Assembly (NCBI GenBank): GCA_035524095.1
Contig: DATKPK010000221.1
Location: forward strand, 1 to 14,388
From: DATJUF01 sp035524095
GTDB taxonomy: Bacteria; Desulfobacterota; Binatia; Binatales; Binataceae
Reading direction: 5' to 3'
Length of the DNA stretch: 14,388 nt
The notes under the pieces are model-generated. The model searched no databases, was not told the origin of the DNA, and saw only the letters and a program-made list of their open reading frames with translations. Position 1 is the stretch's first letter; each line of letters begins with the position of its first letter. Both the position numbers and the translations under genes were made by a program. Positions 1 through 6,411 of this stretch are shown one piece after another.

Positions 1-105
1 CGCTTGCAATGTGCCAGTCGGCCATCGCGTGCCGTGCGTGATCAGCACGGCCAGATTCTCCATCTCGAGCAAGGTGGCGAGCTTGTTCTTTTGTTCCTCA
101 TTCAT
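1..105 (-). CDS. N-terminus of a probable pyridoxamine 5'-phosphate oxidase-like (PPOX) protein, partial
   Basis: Reading leftward from an ATG at 105-103, 35 open codons reach the window edge, so only the N-terminus is present. It starts MNEEQKNKLATLLEMENLAV and continues with ITHGTRWPTGTL. An N-terminal helix, then a strand running into a short turn and a 'G-T-L' strand, is how small split-barrel flavin-binding (PPOX) proteins begin. Members bind FMN, F420 or haem and act as oxidoreductases or stress proteins. The start is supported by GGAGAA about 9 nt upstream (reverse complement of 115-120). The open frame and the start signal are seen; the family is inferred from a short fragment and could be wrong. 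Confidence 0.5.
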   Translation of the reverse strand, partial: MNEEQKNKLATLLEMENLAVLITHGTRWPTGTLQA

Positions 106-347
106 CCGCGACTGTTCTCCGCCAAACCAGCGTTAAATAGCTCTCGTCAGTCCAACGATACGTCGCACTGACTAAGCCTGACTTAGACGTTATGTTATCG
201 AGAATTTAGAGTCGAACAGCGCGCAGCCGATTATGGGCCAGTTTGAACCGCTTGGCACTTAGAGAATCGACGCCCGGCAGTGCGCGAGCAAAGATGGCGA
301 ACGGCTAATCGCACCCCTGACTGATCCGCTAACTGTCAGTCGACGTC
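106..347. other. Gene-free spacer
   Basis: This 242-bp gap lies upstream of the leftward PPOX-like gene and downstream of the leftward TusA-like gene. No convincing reading frame is present. The only structure I see is a short inverted repeat, CTAAG (172-176) and CTTAG (182-186), separated by 5 nt. It is too short to call an operator. The promoter of the leftward gene at 105 must lie here if that gene is not read through from upstream; I cannot place it with confidence. Confidence 0.4.
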
Positions 348-593
348 CTATCTTTCGATTCTGATACTCCAGAACGAACCCGCCTCATTCACTTCAATGA
401 TACTGTAGCCCTCGGCTTCCGCTGCACGCGGAATATCGCGGACGCCACGCGGATCGTCGATAATCACCTCGATCACTTCACCGCGCCGCATCCCTTCCAG
501 CCGTACCTTCGCGTGCGCCCAATTGAGCGGGCACTTGATTCCGCGCAGGTCCAGCCGTTTATAGCTGCCATCAATCCCGGATTTGGGTGCCAT
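348..593 (-). CDS. TusA/SirA-like sulfur carrier protein with altered CPxP motif
   Basis: A small single-domain protein of about 81 residues. It matches the TusA/SirA pattern: an opening LDLRGIKCP strand-turn, a helix, then EVIEVIIDDPRGVRDIP and a glycine-containing helix-strand ending. TusA-family proteins carry persulfide sulfur on the cysteine of a CPxP motif and pass it on for tRNA thiolation, molybdopterin synthesis or sulfur oxidation. Here the cysteine is kept but the motif reads C-P-L-N, so the second proline is replaced. I chose the ATG at 593; a TTG at 638 would add 15 residues containing two further cysteines. Neither start has a clear ribosome site (a GAGG sits only 2 nt before the ATG). 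It lies directly downstream of the FrnE/DsbA-like gene, so the two are probably cotranscribed and may share a thiol or sulfur role. Confidence 0.78.
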   Translation of the reverse strand: MAPKSGIDGSYKRLDLRGIKCPLNWAHAKVRLEGMRRGEVIEVIIDDPRGVRDIPRAAEAEGYSIIEVNEAGSFWSIRIER

Positions 594-644
594 ATCCTCG
601 GGACATTCTTCGACAGGGCTACTCCCGCTTGTGCACAACCGCGT

Positions 645-1274
645 TCAATCAACCGGCTGGATGCGATCAATGCGTTCAACCGCCCGCGTCAACAATTGGC
701 GCATCACCGTTTCACTTTGCGCCCCAACCATTGGGAACTGCCCGACGAAAAAAGTCGGCACTCCGCTTACTCCACGCTGATTCGCCGCGAGCGCAGTGTT
801 CTTGAGCCTCATCGAATAGTGGTTAGTCTCCAGCGCGTGGCTCAATTCCTCACGCGAGAGTCCTACTTCGCTCGCGAGGTCGCCGAGCACACTGCGGTCG
901 CCGATATTCAGCCCTTCCTGGAAATAGGCCCGATAGACGCGCTCTTCAAAGGTTTCGCCGGCGCCTGCCTCCTTCGCGAATTCCGCCGCCTCCAGCGACA
1001 GGCGAGAGTTCATCAACAACTCAGGCGGCTTCATCGAAAATCCGGCATCGTTCGCCAGGCTCTGAATCCGCTGCCACACGGCGCGGCGCGTTCCCTCATC
1101 CATCGATCGATATTCGGACGCCGGCATCCCTTCCGCCGGCCACTCTGGATGAATCTGAAAGCCTCGCCAATCGATTTCGAGATCGAATTCCGGTTTCAGC
1201 TTGCGGACCACTTCGAAGCCGATATAACAGAAGGGACAAATGAAGTCGGAGAACATCGTCAATTTGAGCGCCAT
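645..1274 (-). CDS. DsbA-family oxidoreductase, FrnE / 2-hydroxychromene-2-carboxylate isomerase-like
   Basis: A 209-residue cytoplasmic protein of the DsbA/FrnE thioredoxin-fold family; it has no signal peptide. The N-terminus carries FSDFICPFCYIG with the redox pair Cys13-x-x-Cys16. The C-terminal part has the cis-proline loop GVSGVPTFFVG (Pro about 173). Between them is the all-helical insertion typical of FrnE. Relatives are disulfide oxidoreductases/isomerases, polyketide-associated FrnE proteins, or glutathione-dependent isomerases; the intact CxxC argues for redox activity. The ATG at 1274 is preferred over a TTG at 1337 because AGAGG sits 8 nt upstream and the protein then begins at the family's first strand (MALKLTMFSDF). 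A good promoter lies at 1295-1322. The TusA-like gene follows, consistent with a two-gene thiol/sulfur operon. Confidence 0.88.
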   Translation of the reverse strand: MALKLTMFSDFICPFCYIGFEVVRKLKPEFDLEIDWRGFQIHPEWPAEGMPASEYRSMDEGTRRAVWQRIQSLANDAGFSMKPPELLMNSRLSLEAAEFAKEAGAGETFEERVYRAYFQEGLNIGDRSVLGDLASEVGLSREELSHALETNHYSMRLKNTALAANQRGVSGVPTFFVGQFPMVGAQSETVMRQLLTRAVERIDRIQPVD

Positions 1275-1294
1275 CGGCCTAACCTCTGTCCCAC

Positions 1295-1322
1295 GATATA
1301 ACGCACGCGTTGCCGCGGTCAA
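1295..1322 (-). promoter_or_regulatory. Predicted sigma70-type promoter of the FrnE/TusA pair
   Basis: On the minus strand TTGACC (complement of 1317-1322) is followed after 16 bp by TATATC (complement of 1295-1300). This is a near-consensus -35 with a reasonable -10. It lies about 20 bp before the start codon at 1274, giving a short leader with the AGAGG ribosome site. It sits in the 119-bp gap shared with the divergent SDR gene. Seen by eye only. Confidence 0.5.
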
Positions 1323-1393
1323 AATCGCTGCTAGCAATCAGCCATCGCGTTATCCGCGCTCGCATCAAACGTTTTATCCGTTTGGGAGGCCCC

Positions 1394-2191
1394 ATGATTC
1401 TCGATAGCTTCAGGCTCGACGGCAAAGTCGCGATCATAACGGGCGCTGGACGCGGCCTCGGGCGCGCGATGGCCGTCCGCTTCGCCGGGTGCGGCGCCGA
1501 TATCGTCGCCGCATCTCGCACCATCTCTCAACTCGAAGAGACCGCCGCTCTCGTTCGCAATCTCGGCCGCCGATGCCTCATCGTCCCGACCGATGTCGGC
1601 GATTCCGCGCAGGTCAATGCGATGGCCGCCGCAGCGCTCAAGGAATTCGGCCAGGTTGATATCCTGATGAACAACGCCGGCATCGGCGAGGATTCATTCG
1701 GCAAGCCAATCGATCAAATCAGCGACGAGGAATGGCATCGCGGCATCGACGTCAACCTCTCGAGCCAATTCTTCGCCGCCCGCGCGATAATCCCGCACAT
1801 GGTCTCGCGCAAGCGTGGTAAGATAGTCAACGTCGCCTCCGGCTATGGCCTCCGTGGCGGGAAACATAACTATATGTACGCCTGTTCCAAGGGCGCAATC
1901 CTGCAACTCACCCGCTCACTCGCGCTGACCTATGCCGAGCACGGAATTCAGACCAACTGCATCGTTCCCGGCATTTTCCCGCACAATGAGGCGATGATGA
2001 AATTCTTCAAGGGCGGCAAGTTCATTCCGATCGGACGCCCGGGTCAGGACGAAGATGTCGGCCCGCTCGCACTTTTCCTCGCTTCATCGGCCTCGGATCA
2101 CATCAATGGCGAGTTGATCATCATCGACGGCGGCGGCCTCGCTGGCGGCATCATCCCCACCGGCACCCTCCCCGAAATGCCCCCAGATTAA
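1394..2191 (+). CDS. Short-chain dehydrogenase/reductase (SDR), classical type
   Basis: A 265-residue NAD(P)-dependent oxidoreductase with all classical SDR motifs. The dinucleotide-binding TGAGRGLG is at residues 16-23 and NNAG at 93-96. The catalytic tetrad is Asn121, Ser149, Tyr162 and Lys166 (YACSK). The arginine after the second strand (AASR, residue 42) suggests NADP(H) preference, an inference from general SDR rules. The substrate cannot be read from sequence; a 3-oxoacyl, sugar-acid or hydroxysteroid/aromatic alcohol substrate is possible. The C-terminal tail beyond the usual DGG end (GGLAGGIIPTGTLPEMPPD) is slightly long. The start at 1394 is preferred over a TTG at 1310 because GGGAGG lies 4 nt upstream and the family N-terminus begins there. 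It diverges from the FrnE-like gene; the MFS exporter follows after 123 bp. Confidence 0.92.
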   Translation: MILDSFRLDGKVAIITGAGRGLGRAMAVRFAGCGADIVAASRTISQLEETAALVRNLGRRCLIVPTDVGDSAQVNAMAAAALKEFGQVDILMNNAGIGEDSFGKPIDQISDEEWHRGIDVNLSSQFFAARAIIPHMVSRKRGKIVNVASGYGLRGGKHNYMYACSKGAILQLTRSLALTYAEHGIQTNCIVPGIFPHNEAMMKFFKGGKFIPIGRPGQDEDVGPLALFLASSASDHINGELIIIDGGGLAGGIIPTGTLPEMPPD

Positions 2192-2314
2192 GCGAATGGG
2201 CAGACTCTGCAGCCGCTACCGGCGAGTGCAACGATCGGGGAATCGAAGCCTACCGCTCACCGGGCACCAACCGTCACTATCGTCGAGGTCGGCGCTGCGC
2301 CCGCAAATTAGCCG

Positions 2315-3901
2315 ATGGCTGCAGGAGCAATAACCACAGCCCTGGAAGCTCCCCAGCACGGTGCCGCCAGCAAATGGCTGGTGACCGGCTCCGTGATGCT
2401 CGGCACGTTCCTGTCAGTGATGGACGTGAGCGTGGTCAACGTCGCGATGCCCCACATGATGGGCAATTTCGGCGAAGACCTGCTGACCATCACCTGGGTT
2501 TCGACCTCCTACAGCATCGCCGAGATTATCATGATCACGATGGCGCCGTGGTGGACGACGCTGCTCGGACGCAAACGGCTCTTCCTGCTCTCGATGGCGC
2601 TGTTTACTGTCGCCTCAATCCTCGCCGGTACCGCTCAGACCTTTCACGAGATCATCCTTTACCGCGTGCTTCAGGGAATCGGCGGAGGCAGCCTGATTCC
2701 AGTCTCACAGGCGATCGCGCGCGAAACTTTCCCGCCCAATGAGCAGGGCATGGCGATGGCGATCTTTGCAATGGGCGTCACGCTCGCACCCGCCTTGGGC
2801 CCGGTGGTCGGCGGCTGGCTGGTCGATAACTACGGCTGGCCGTGGGTCTTTTACCTCAACGTACCATTCGCGATCGCTGGCCTCCTGATGGTCAGCGCGT
2901 TCGTTCATGACCCGCCCTATCTCAAGCGCGGCATCGAACGTATCGACTGGACAGGCATCGCATTGCTGACGATCGGACTCACGTCGATGCAGATCGTGCT
3001 TGAGCGTGGCGAGGAAGTGGATTGGTTCGCTTCACATTGGATTGTTGCGGGCGCCGTGCTGGCGGTCGGCGGCTTGATTGCCCTGGTGGTTTGGGAGCTC
3101 GTATCAAGCGAGCCTGTGATCAATTTCCGCCTGTTCCGCAACCTTCAGCTCAGCGCCGGGTCCTGGCTGGGTGCGATGATCGGCTACGTGCTCTATGGCT
3201 CGAGTTTTGTATTGCCGCAGTTGACCCAGGACCTTCTCGGCTATTCGGCCTACCAAGCCGGGATGGTGCTGATGCCGCGGGCGATCGCGATGTTTCTCAT
3301 GATGCCGGTCGTCGGGCGGCTGTATAATTACGTCAGTCCCCGCATCCTGGTGACGGCCGGACTCATCGCCGTTGGGCTTTCGCAGTGGTGGCTCGGTCAT
3401 CTGGCGCTGTATGCGGGTTTCTGGACTATCGCGATGCCGCTCGTCGTCCTAGGCGCCGGCCTCTCGCTGCCGATGGTTACGCTGAGCACCGTATCGCTCA
3501 GCTCGATGCCGCGCGCGCAAATGACTGGCGCATCCAGCCTCTATACGCTCGCCCGCCGAGTGGCCGGCAATGTTGCCTATGCGATGCTCGCCACGCTGAT
3601 TGACCGCCGCACGCAATTCCATCGCAGCCGGCTGATCGAGGGCGTCACCGCTCTTGATCCCAACTACCTCCGATCGTCGGCGGCGTTCAGCACCCGCCTT
3701 ATGCACTTCGGATATAACTCCGCGGCTACCTCCGACCGTTCGCTCGCGATGGTCAGCGCGTTGGTGAATCGGCAATCAACCATGATGGCTTATAACGACG
3801 TCAATTGGATGGTGGCCGTCATGACGCTTGCAGTCCTCCCTTTTGTACTACTACTGCCCCGTCGGCGGCCCGATCACTCAGGCGCCAGCAGCCGCCCTTA
3901 A
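2315..3901 (+). CDS. MFS transporter of the DHA2 (EmrB/QacA) drug:proton antiporter type
   Basis: A 528-residue inner-membrane protein with about 14 predicted hydrophobic helices, the size and helix number of DHA2 exporters. The first helix has the D1 motif MDVSVVNVAMP (Asp37). The loop after helix 2 has a motif A remnant GRKR (85-88), helix 4 has the RVLQGIGGG motif B (Arg117), and helix 5 has the antiporter motif C TLAPALGPVVGGWL (about 156-169). It is expected to export an amphipathic compound in exchange for protons; the substrate is unknown. No HlyD-type adaptor or outer-membrane channel gene adjoins it, so a tripartite EmrAB-TolC pump is not evident here. The ATG at 2315 has no good ribosome site. 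It is the only start compatible with a complete first helix. Confidence 0.92.
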   Translation: MAAGAITTALEAPQHGAASKWLVTGSVMLGTFLSVMDVSVVNVAMPHMMGNFGEDLLTITWVSTSYSIAEIIMITMAPWWTTLLGRKRLFLLSMALFTVASILAGTAQTFHEIILYRVLQGIGGGSLIPVSQAIARETFPPNEQGMAMAIFAMGVTLAPALGPVVGGWLVDNYGWPWVFYLNVPFAIAGLLMVSAFVHDPPYLKRGIERIDWTGIALLTIGLTSMQIVLERGEEVDWFASHWIVAGAVLAVGGLIALVVWELVSSEPVINFRLFRNLQLSAGSWLGAMIGYVLYGSSFVLPQLTQDLLGYSAYQAGMVLMPRAIAMFLMMPVVGRLYNYVSPRILVTAGLIAVGLSQWWLGHLALYAGFWTIAMPLVVLGAGLSLPMVTLSTVSLSSMPRAQMTGASSLYTLARRVAGNVAYAMLATLIDRRTQFHRSRLIEGVTALDPNYLRSSAAFSTRLMHFGYNSAATSDRSLAMVSALVNRQSTMMAYNDVNWMVAVMTLAVLPFVLLLPRRRPDHSGASSRP

Positions 3902-4034
3902 ACGGTATCGCAACCCAACTCTGGATGATGTCATTCGAACGGATGAGCAGATGGTCTTCCCGAATTACTGAGTCGGAAGGACCTGGCGTCGGTCTCTCCC
4001 GTCGGCATCCGGGTGATTCAGCCCTTGCACCTGC
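3902..4034. other. Intergenic spacer between exporter and chimeric ORF
   Basis: No coding frame with family resemblance and no strong terminator hairpin is visible after the exporter stop. Its last ~25 nt contain CCGGGTGATTC (4009-4019), which resembles CCAGGTGAATC (4693-4703) before the second SDR copy. The duplicated block described below may therefore begin slightly earlier than its clear edge at 4035. Confidence 0.35.
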
Positions 4035-4101
4035 ATTTGTATCTCCGCTCCACGATTTTTTAAGCTGCAGCCATTCGCTTGCAGGCCCATGAGGACTTGC
4101 G
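4035..4101 (+). promoter_or_regulatory. Promoter and leader of the chimeric ORF (first copy of a duplicated leader)
   Basis: ATTTGTATC at 4035-4043 recurs at 4726-4734 at nearly the same distance from the start codon of the full SDR gene. In this copy TTGTAT (4037-4042) is followed after 18 bp by TAAGCT (4061-4066). The other copy has TTGTAT, 18 bp, TAATCT. Conservation of both hexamers and the spacer in an otherwise diverged leader supports a promoter. GAGGA at 4091-4095 is a ribosome site 6 nt before the ATG. Confidence 0.45.
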
Positions 4102-4220
4102 ATGGCTGACCGCAACGCATTGCCCAAAGGACTCAAGGATTTCGCTTTCGACGGCAAGGGCACCTTGCTTATCGGCGCCGAACATCCGGGGGCGGCAATC
4201 AAGCCCTCCGAGGCTGGCGC
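4035..4220 (+). repeat. Duplicated block, copy 1 (leader plus 5' end of SDR gene)
   Basis: This block matches 4726-4924. In the first 84 coding bases only 10 differ (about 88% identity), half of them silent. A 9-nt in-frame gap follows CATCC (end of codon 29), after which GCGGCAATC and GAGGCTGGCGC are shared. Similarity stops abruptly after 4220, where the secreted-protein sequence begins. The leaders are more diverged than the coding part but keep the promoter hexamers. Confidence 0.8.
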
Positions 4221-4719
4221 ACATCCCAAGGCAGGCGTATTGAAAATCGCAATAGCCTTGGCTTTGTCTATCTTAAATAGCGCCGTTATAGCAGGCGCGG
4301 CTCCCATTGGACCATTACGCTACGACGTCTCTTTCGCGAAACTCCCATTCCGCTCCGGCGAGCAGATAGCTGAGTTTAAATGCGAGACGCGTTTGGCCTG
4401 GTTCGTTTCAATAAACAATTTACCCAACAATTTCGCCGTAAGTCTGGAGAACGGCTACGAAGGCAACAAATCGAAGGTTTTCGGTCAGATAACCGTCGGC
4501 GCAGGTTTTCCGGGCGACACGACTTACTTCGATTCATTCGCGGTTATCGAAAAGTGGAGCGATATCGAACCCGGAGAACATTTCTCCATTTCATGCACAT
4601 TGGGAGTGTATTCCGGCCTCGACCCCGAAAACAGCAAATTCCGGCGAGTCATCTTGAAAGGTAAATACATCATTTTGACCCCAGTGCCATCTCCAGGTGA
4701 ATCCCATCCAATCCATTAA
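4102..4719 (+). CDS. Chimeric ORF: SDR N-terminal fragment fused to a secreted protein of unknown function
   Basis: A 205-codon open frame made of two unlike parts. Residues 1-40 copy the N-terminus of the SDR gene at 4797: 24 of the first 29 residues are identical, then 3 codons are missing, then EAGA matches again. The nucleotide-binding region is cut there, so this part cannot be a working Rossmann fold. From residue 47 the sequence looks like the start of a secreted protein: LKIAIALALSILNSAVIAG followed by a likely cleavage near Ala66. A beta-rich mature domain of about 140 residues follows, with two cysteines (94 and 165). Base composition falls to about 49% GC in this part. The secreted protein may really start at the TTG at 4240 (residue 47), which has AAGG 8 nt upstream. 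I do not recognise the mature domain. The ATG at 4102 has its own GAGGA site. Whether the fusion or the internal start is translated is open. Confidence 0.6.
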   Translation: MADRNALPKGLKDFAFDGKGTLLIGAEHPGAAIKPSEAGAHPKAGVLKIAIALALSILNSAVIAGAAPIGPLRYDVSFAKLPFRSGEQIAEFKCETRLAWFVSINNLPNNFAVSLENGYEGNKSKVFGQITVGAGFPGDTTYFDSFAVIEKWSDIEPGEHFSISCTLGVYSGLDPENSKFRRVILKGKYIILTPVPSPGESHPIH

Positions 4720-4725
4720 GCGTCT

Positions 4726-4924
4726 ATTTGTATCCTCGCCCTCCGTTCTTCTAATCTGCCACACTAGCTAACCGCGACTTGCGACAAGGACGTACGATGG
4801 CTGACCGCAATGCACTGCCCGAAGGACTCAAAGATTTTGCTCTCGACGGCAAGGCCGCCCTGGTTATCGGCGCCGAACATCCTGCCGGCCGCGTCGCGGC
4901 AATCACGCTTGCCGAGGCTGGCGC
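4726..4924 (+). repeat. Duplicated block, copy 2 (leader plus 5' end of SDR gene)
   Basis: The partner of 4035-4220. This copy continues into an intact SDR gene, so it is likely the parental version. It begins only 6 bp after the stop codon of the chimeric ORF, so the secreted-protein segment is flanked almost exactly by the two copies. Confidence 0.8.
4728..4757 (+). promoter_or_regulatory. Predicted promoter of the full-length SDR gene
   Basis: TTGTAT (4728-4733), an 18-bp spacer and TAATCT (4752-4757) match the arrangement in the duplicated leader at 4037-4066. The ribosome site AAGGA (4786-4790) is 6 nt before the ATG. The hexamers are only moderately close to consensus; the support is their conservation between the two copies. 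Confidence 0.45.
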
Positions 4925-5594
4925 GCAACTCCTACTCGCCTCACAGGAACCCGGCACTGAGAGCCAGCTTAAGGATGTCGCCAAGACCGTAACAGCCACG
5001 GGTGGCAAAGCTTCGATTCAAGTTCAGACTGCTGCCCTGCGCGCCGACATACGCGCAACCATCGACCTCGCTCTCAAAGAACTTGGCGGGCTCGATATCC
5101 TCGTTACTGCGCTCGACCATCCCTTCTATGGGCCTGCCGAGACCGCCGAAGATTCCGATTATGACCGCGTGATGGAAGACAACTTCAAGGCGCTATGGGT
5201 TGCATGCCAGGAGGTCGGCCGCGTGATGCTCGAGCGGGGTGGTGGCGTCATCGTTAATCTCAGTACGGTTATGGCCGAGCGCGGCGTGCCCAACGCCTCG
5301 CTCTACTGTGCCGCCAAGGGTGCGGTCCGCAATCTATGCCGGGCGTTAGCCCTCGAGTGGGCCCGCAAAAATGTCCGCATCAACATGATCGAGTGCGGCT
5401 GGACAGATGAGCCGGACAGTCCCGCCGCTGTCCCCTCCGACTTCAGCGGCAAGCTGATCAAGTACCTGCCTTATCGTCGCCTGCTCAAGCACGAGGAGAT
5501 CGCCGGTGCCTTGCTCTATCTGGTCTCACCTGCCGCAGGTTTCGTTACCGGCGAGGCGATCGCGATCGACGGTGGCCTCCTGTGCCGCGTGTGA
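4797..5594 (+). CDS. SDR-family protein with degenerate nucleotide-binding motifs
   Basis: A 265-residue protein with the SDR fold pattern and a complete catalytic set: Asn129, Ser156, Tyr170 and Lys174 (YCAAK), plus the VTGEAIAIDGG C-terminal signature. Two cofactor motifs are unusual. The glycine-rich TGxxxGxG is replaced by IGAEHPAG (residues 24-31), and NNAG is replaced by TALD (104-107). It may still bind NAD(P)H in altered fashion, or act on an unusual substrate; the substrate cannot be read. The ATG at 4797 is chosen over a TTG at 4779 because AAGGA is correctly spaced and the first residues are conserved in the duplicated copy upstream. It is convergent with the next SDR gene (19 bp between stops, no clear terminator). 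Confidence 0.88.
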   Translation: MADRNALPEGLKDFALDGKAALVIGAEHPAGRVAAITLAEAGAQLLLASQEPGTESQLKDVAKTVTATGGKASIQVQTAALRADIRATIDLALKELGGLDILVTALDHPFYGPAETAEDSDYDRVMEDNFKALWVACQEVGRVMLERGGGVIVNLSTVMAERGVPNASLYCAAKGAVRNLCRALALEWARKNVRINMIECGWTDEPDSPAAVPSDFSGKLIKYLPYRRLLKHEEIAGALLYLVSPAAGFVTGEAIAIDGGLLCRV

Positions 5595-5613
5595 TCCACG
5601 GCAAAAATCCCAG

Positions 5614-6384
5614 CTACGGCGCCATTGGCGAGGCGTAGGTAAGTCCGCCATCGACCATGATCGTCTGCGCCGTGATATAGCTCGCCTCCGGCCGGCAGAT
5701 CAGCTCAACTACTGCCGCAATCTCATCGAGCGCCGGCAGCCGCTTCAGTGCTGACCGCTCCGCGGCTACTTTCATCACCCGCTCGAAATCTTCGCCGAAA
5801 TACATCCGCGACGAGTCGCTATCGATCATCCCGAAGTTCACTCCGTTGACCGTGATTCCATGCGCGCCAAGCTCGAACGCGAACACGCGCACCATATTTT
5901 CCATCGCCGACTTGGCCGCTCCGAGCACCCCATGGCCCGGCAGGTAGCGCATCGAATCGATCCCCGAGACCATCACGATTCGCCCGCCGTCCGACATGTA
6001 CTTGCGCGCCGCTTGCACCGACGCGACAAAACCGCCGATGCTCAGGTTAAACGTGCGAGTCAGGTTATGCGGCTTGGCCTCGGTCAGCGGCTTGAACGCC
6101 GTCGCCGCCGCATTCACGACGAGCATATCGATCCGCCCCAACTCCTCGCCCGCCTGATCCGCCATCGCGCGTACCTGCGCATCGTCTTCCATATCGGCCT
6201 TGATCAGGATCGAACCGGGTGTGTAGACACGCACCTCATCGAGCGTATTGCGTGCACTCGCTTCGTCGCGCCGATAATTGAGCGCGATTGTCGCACTCGC
6301 TCCCGCCAGCCTGAGCGCGATCGCCCGTCCGAGTCCGCGCGTCCCACCCGTAATCAGCGCGACTTTGCCTTCGAAATCAGTCAC
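5614..6384 (-). CDS. FabL-like SDR (enoyl-ACP reductase III type) lacking the catalytic tyrosine
   Basis: A 256-residue SDR. It has TGGTRGLG (residues 12-19), VNAAATAFKPL (90-100), Ser140 in VSGIDSMRYL, Lys158 in GVLGAAKSA, and the C-terminal ITAQTIMVDGG. The SSxxSxRYL-like stretch, the VNAA motif and the GxxDSD loop resemble FabL, the enoyl-ACP reductase III family. FabL uses Tyr-x6-Lys rather than the usual SDR Tyr-x3-Lys. Here the position seven before the lysine is His151, and the position four before it is Leu, so neither tyrosine is present; the nearest is Tyr147. The protein may be inactive as a reductase or use a different proton donor. The start is GTG, supported by AGGAG 7 nt upstream. 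Three 9-bp repeats lie about 30 bp upstream. Fatty-acid or polyketide enoyl reduction is the family role; the role here is uncertain. Confidence 0.85.
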   Translation of the reverse strand: MTDFEGKVALITGGTRGLGRAIALRLAGASATIALNYRRDEASARNTLDEVRVYTPGSILIKADMEDDAQVRAMADQAGEELGRIDMLVVNAAATAFKPLTEAKPHNLTRTFNLSIGGFVASVQAARKYMSDGGRIVMVSGIDSMRYLPGHGVLGAAKSAMENMVRVFAFELGAHGITVNGVNFGMIDSDSSRMYFGEDFERVMKVAAERSALKRLPALDEIAAVVELICRPEASYITAQTIMVDGGLTYASPMAP

Positions 6385-6411
6385 TCACTCTCTCCTGATC
6401 GCTGAAATTCA

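Noticed and set aside
172..186. A short inverted repeat CTAAG/CTTAG upstream of the PPOX-like gene
   Set aside because: A five-base stem is expected by chance in a gap of this size.
513..1301. A 262-codon open frame on the plus strand, opposite the FrnE and TusA-like genes
   Set aside because: It is antisense to two genes with clear family motifs, has an arginine/histidine-rich composition typical of a GC-rich shadow frame, and has no domain resemblance.
2196..2333. A 45-codon arginine-rich ORF between the SDR and the MFS exporter
   Set aside because: There is no ribosome site, no recognisable pattern, and it overlaps the exporter start.
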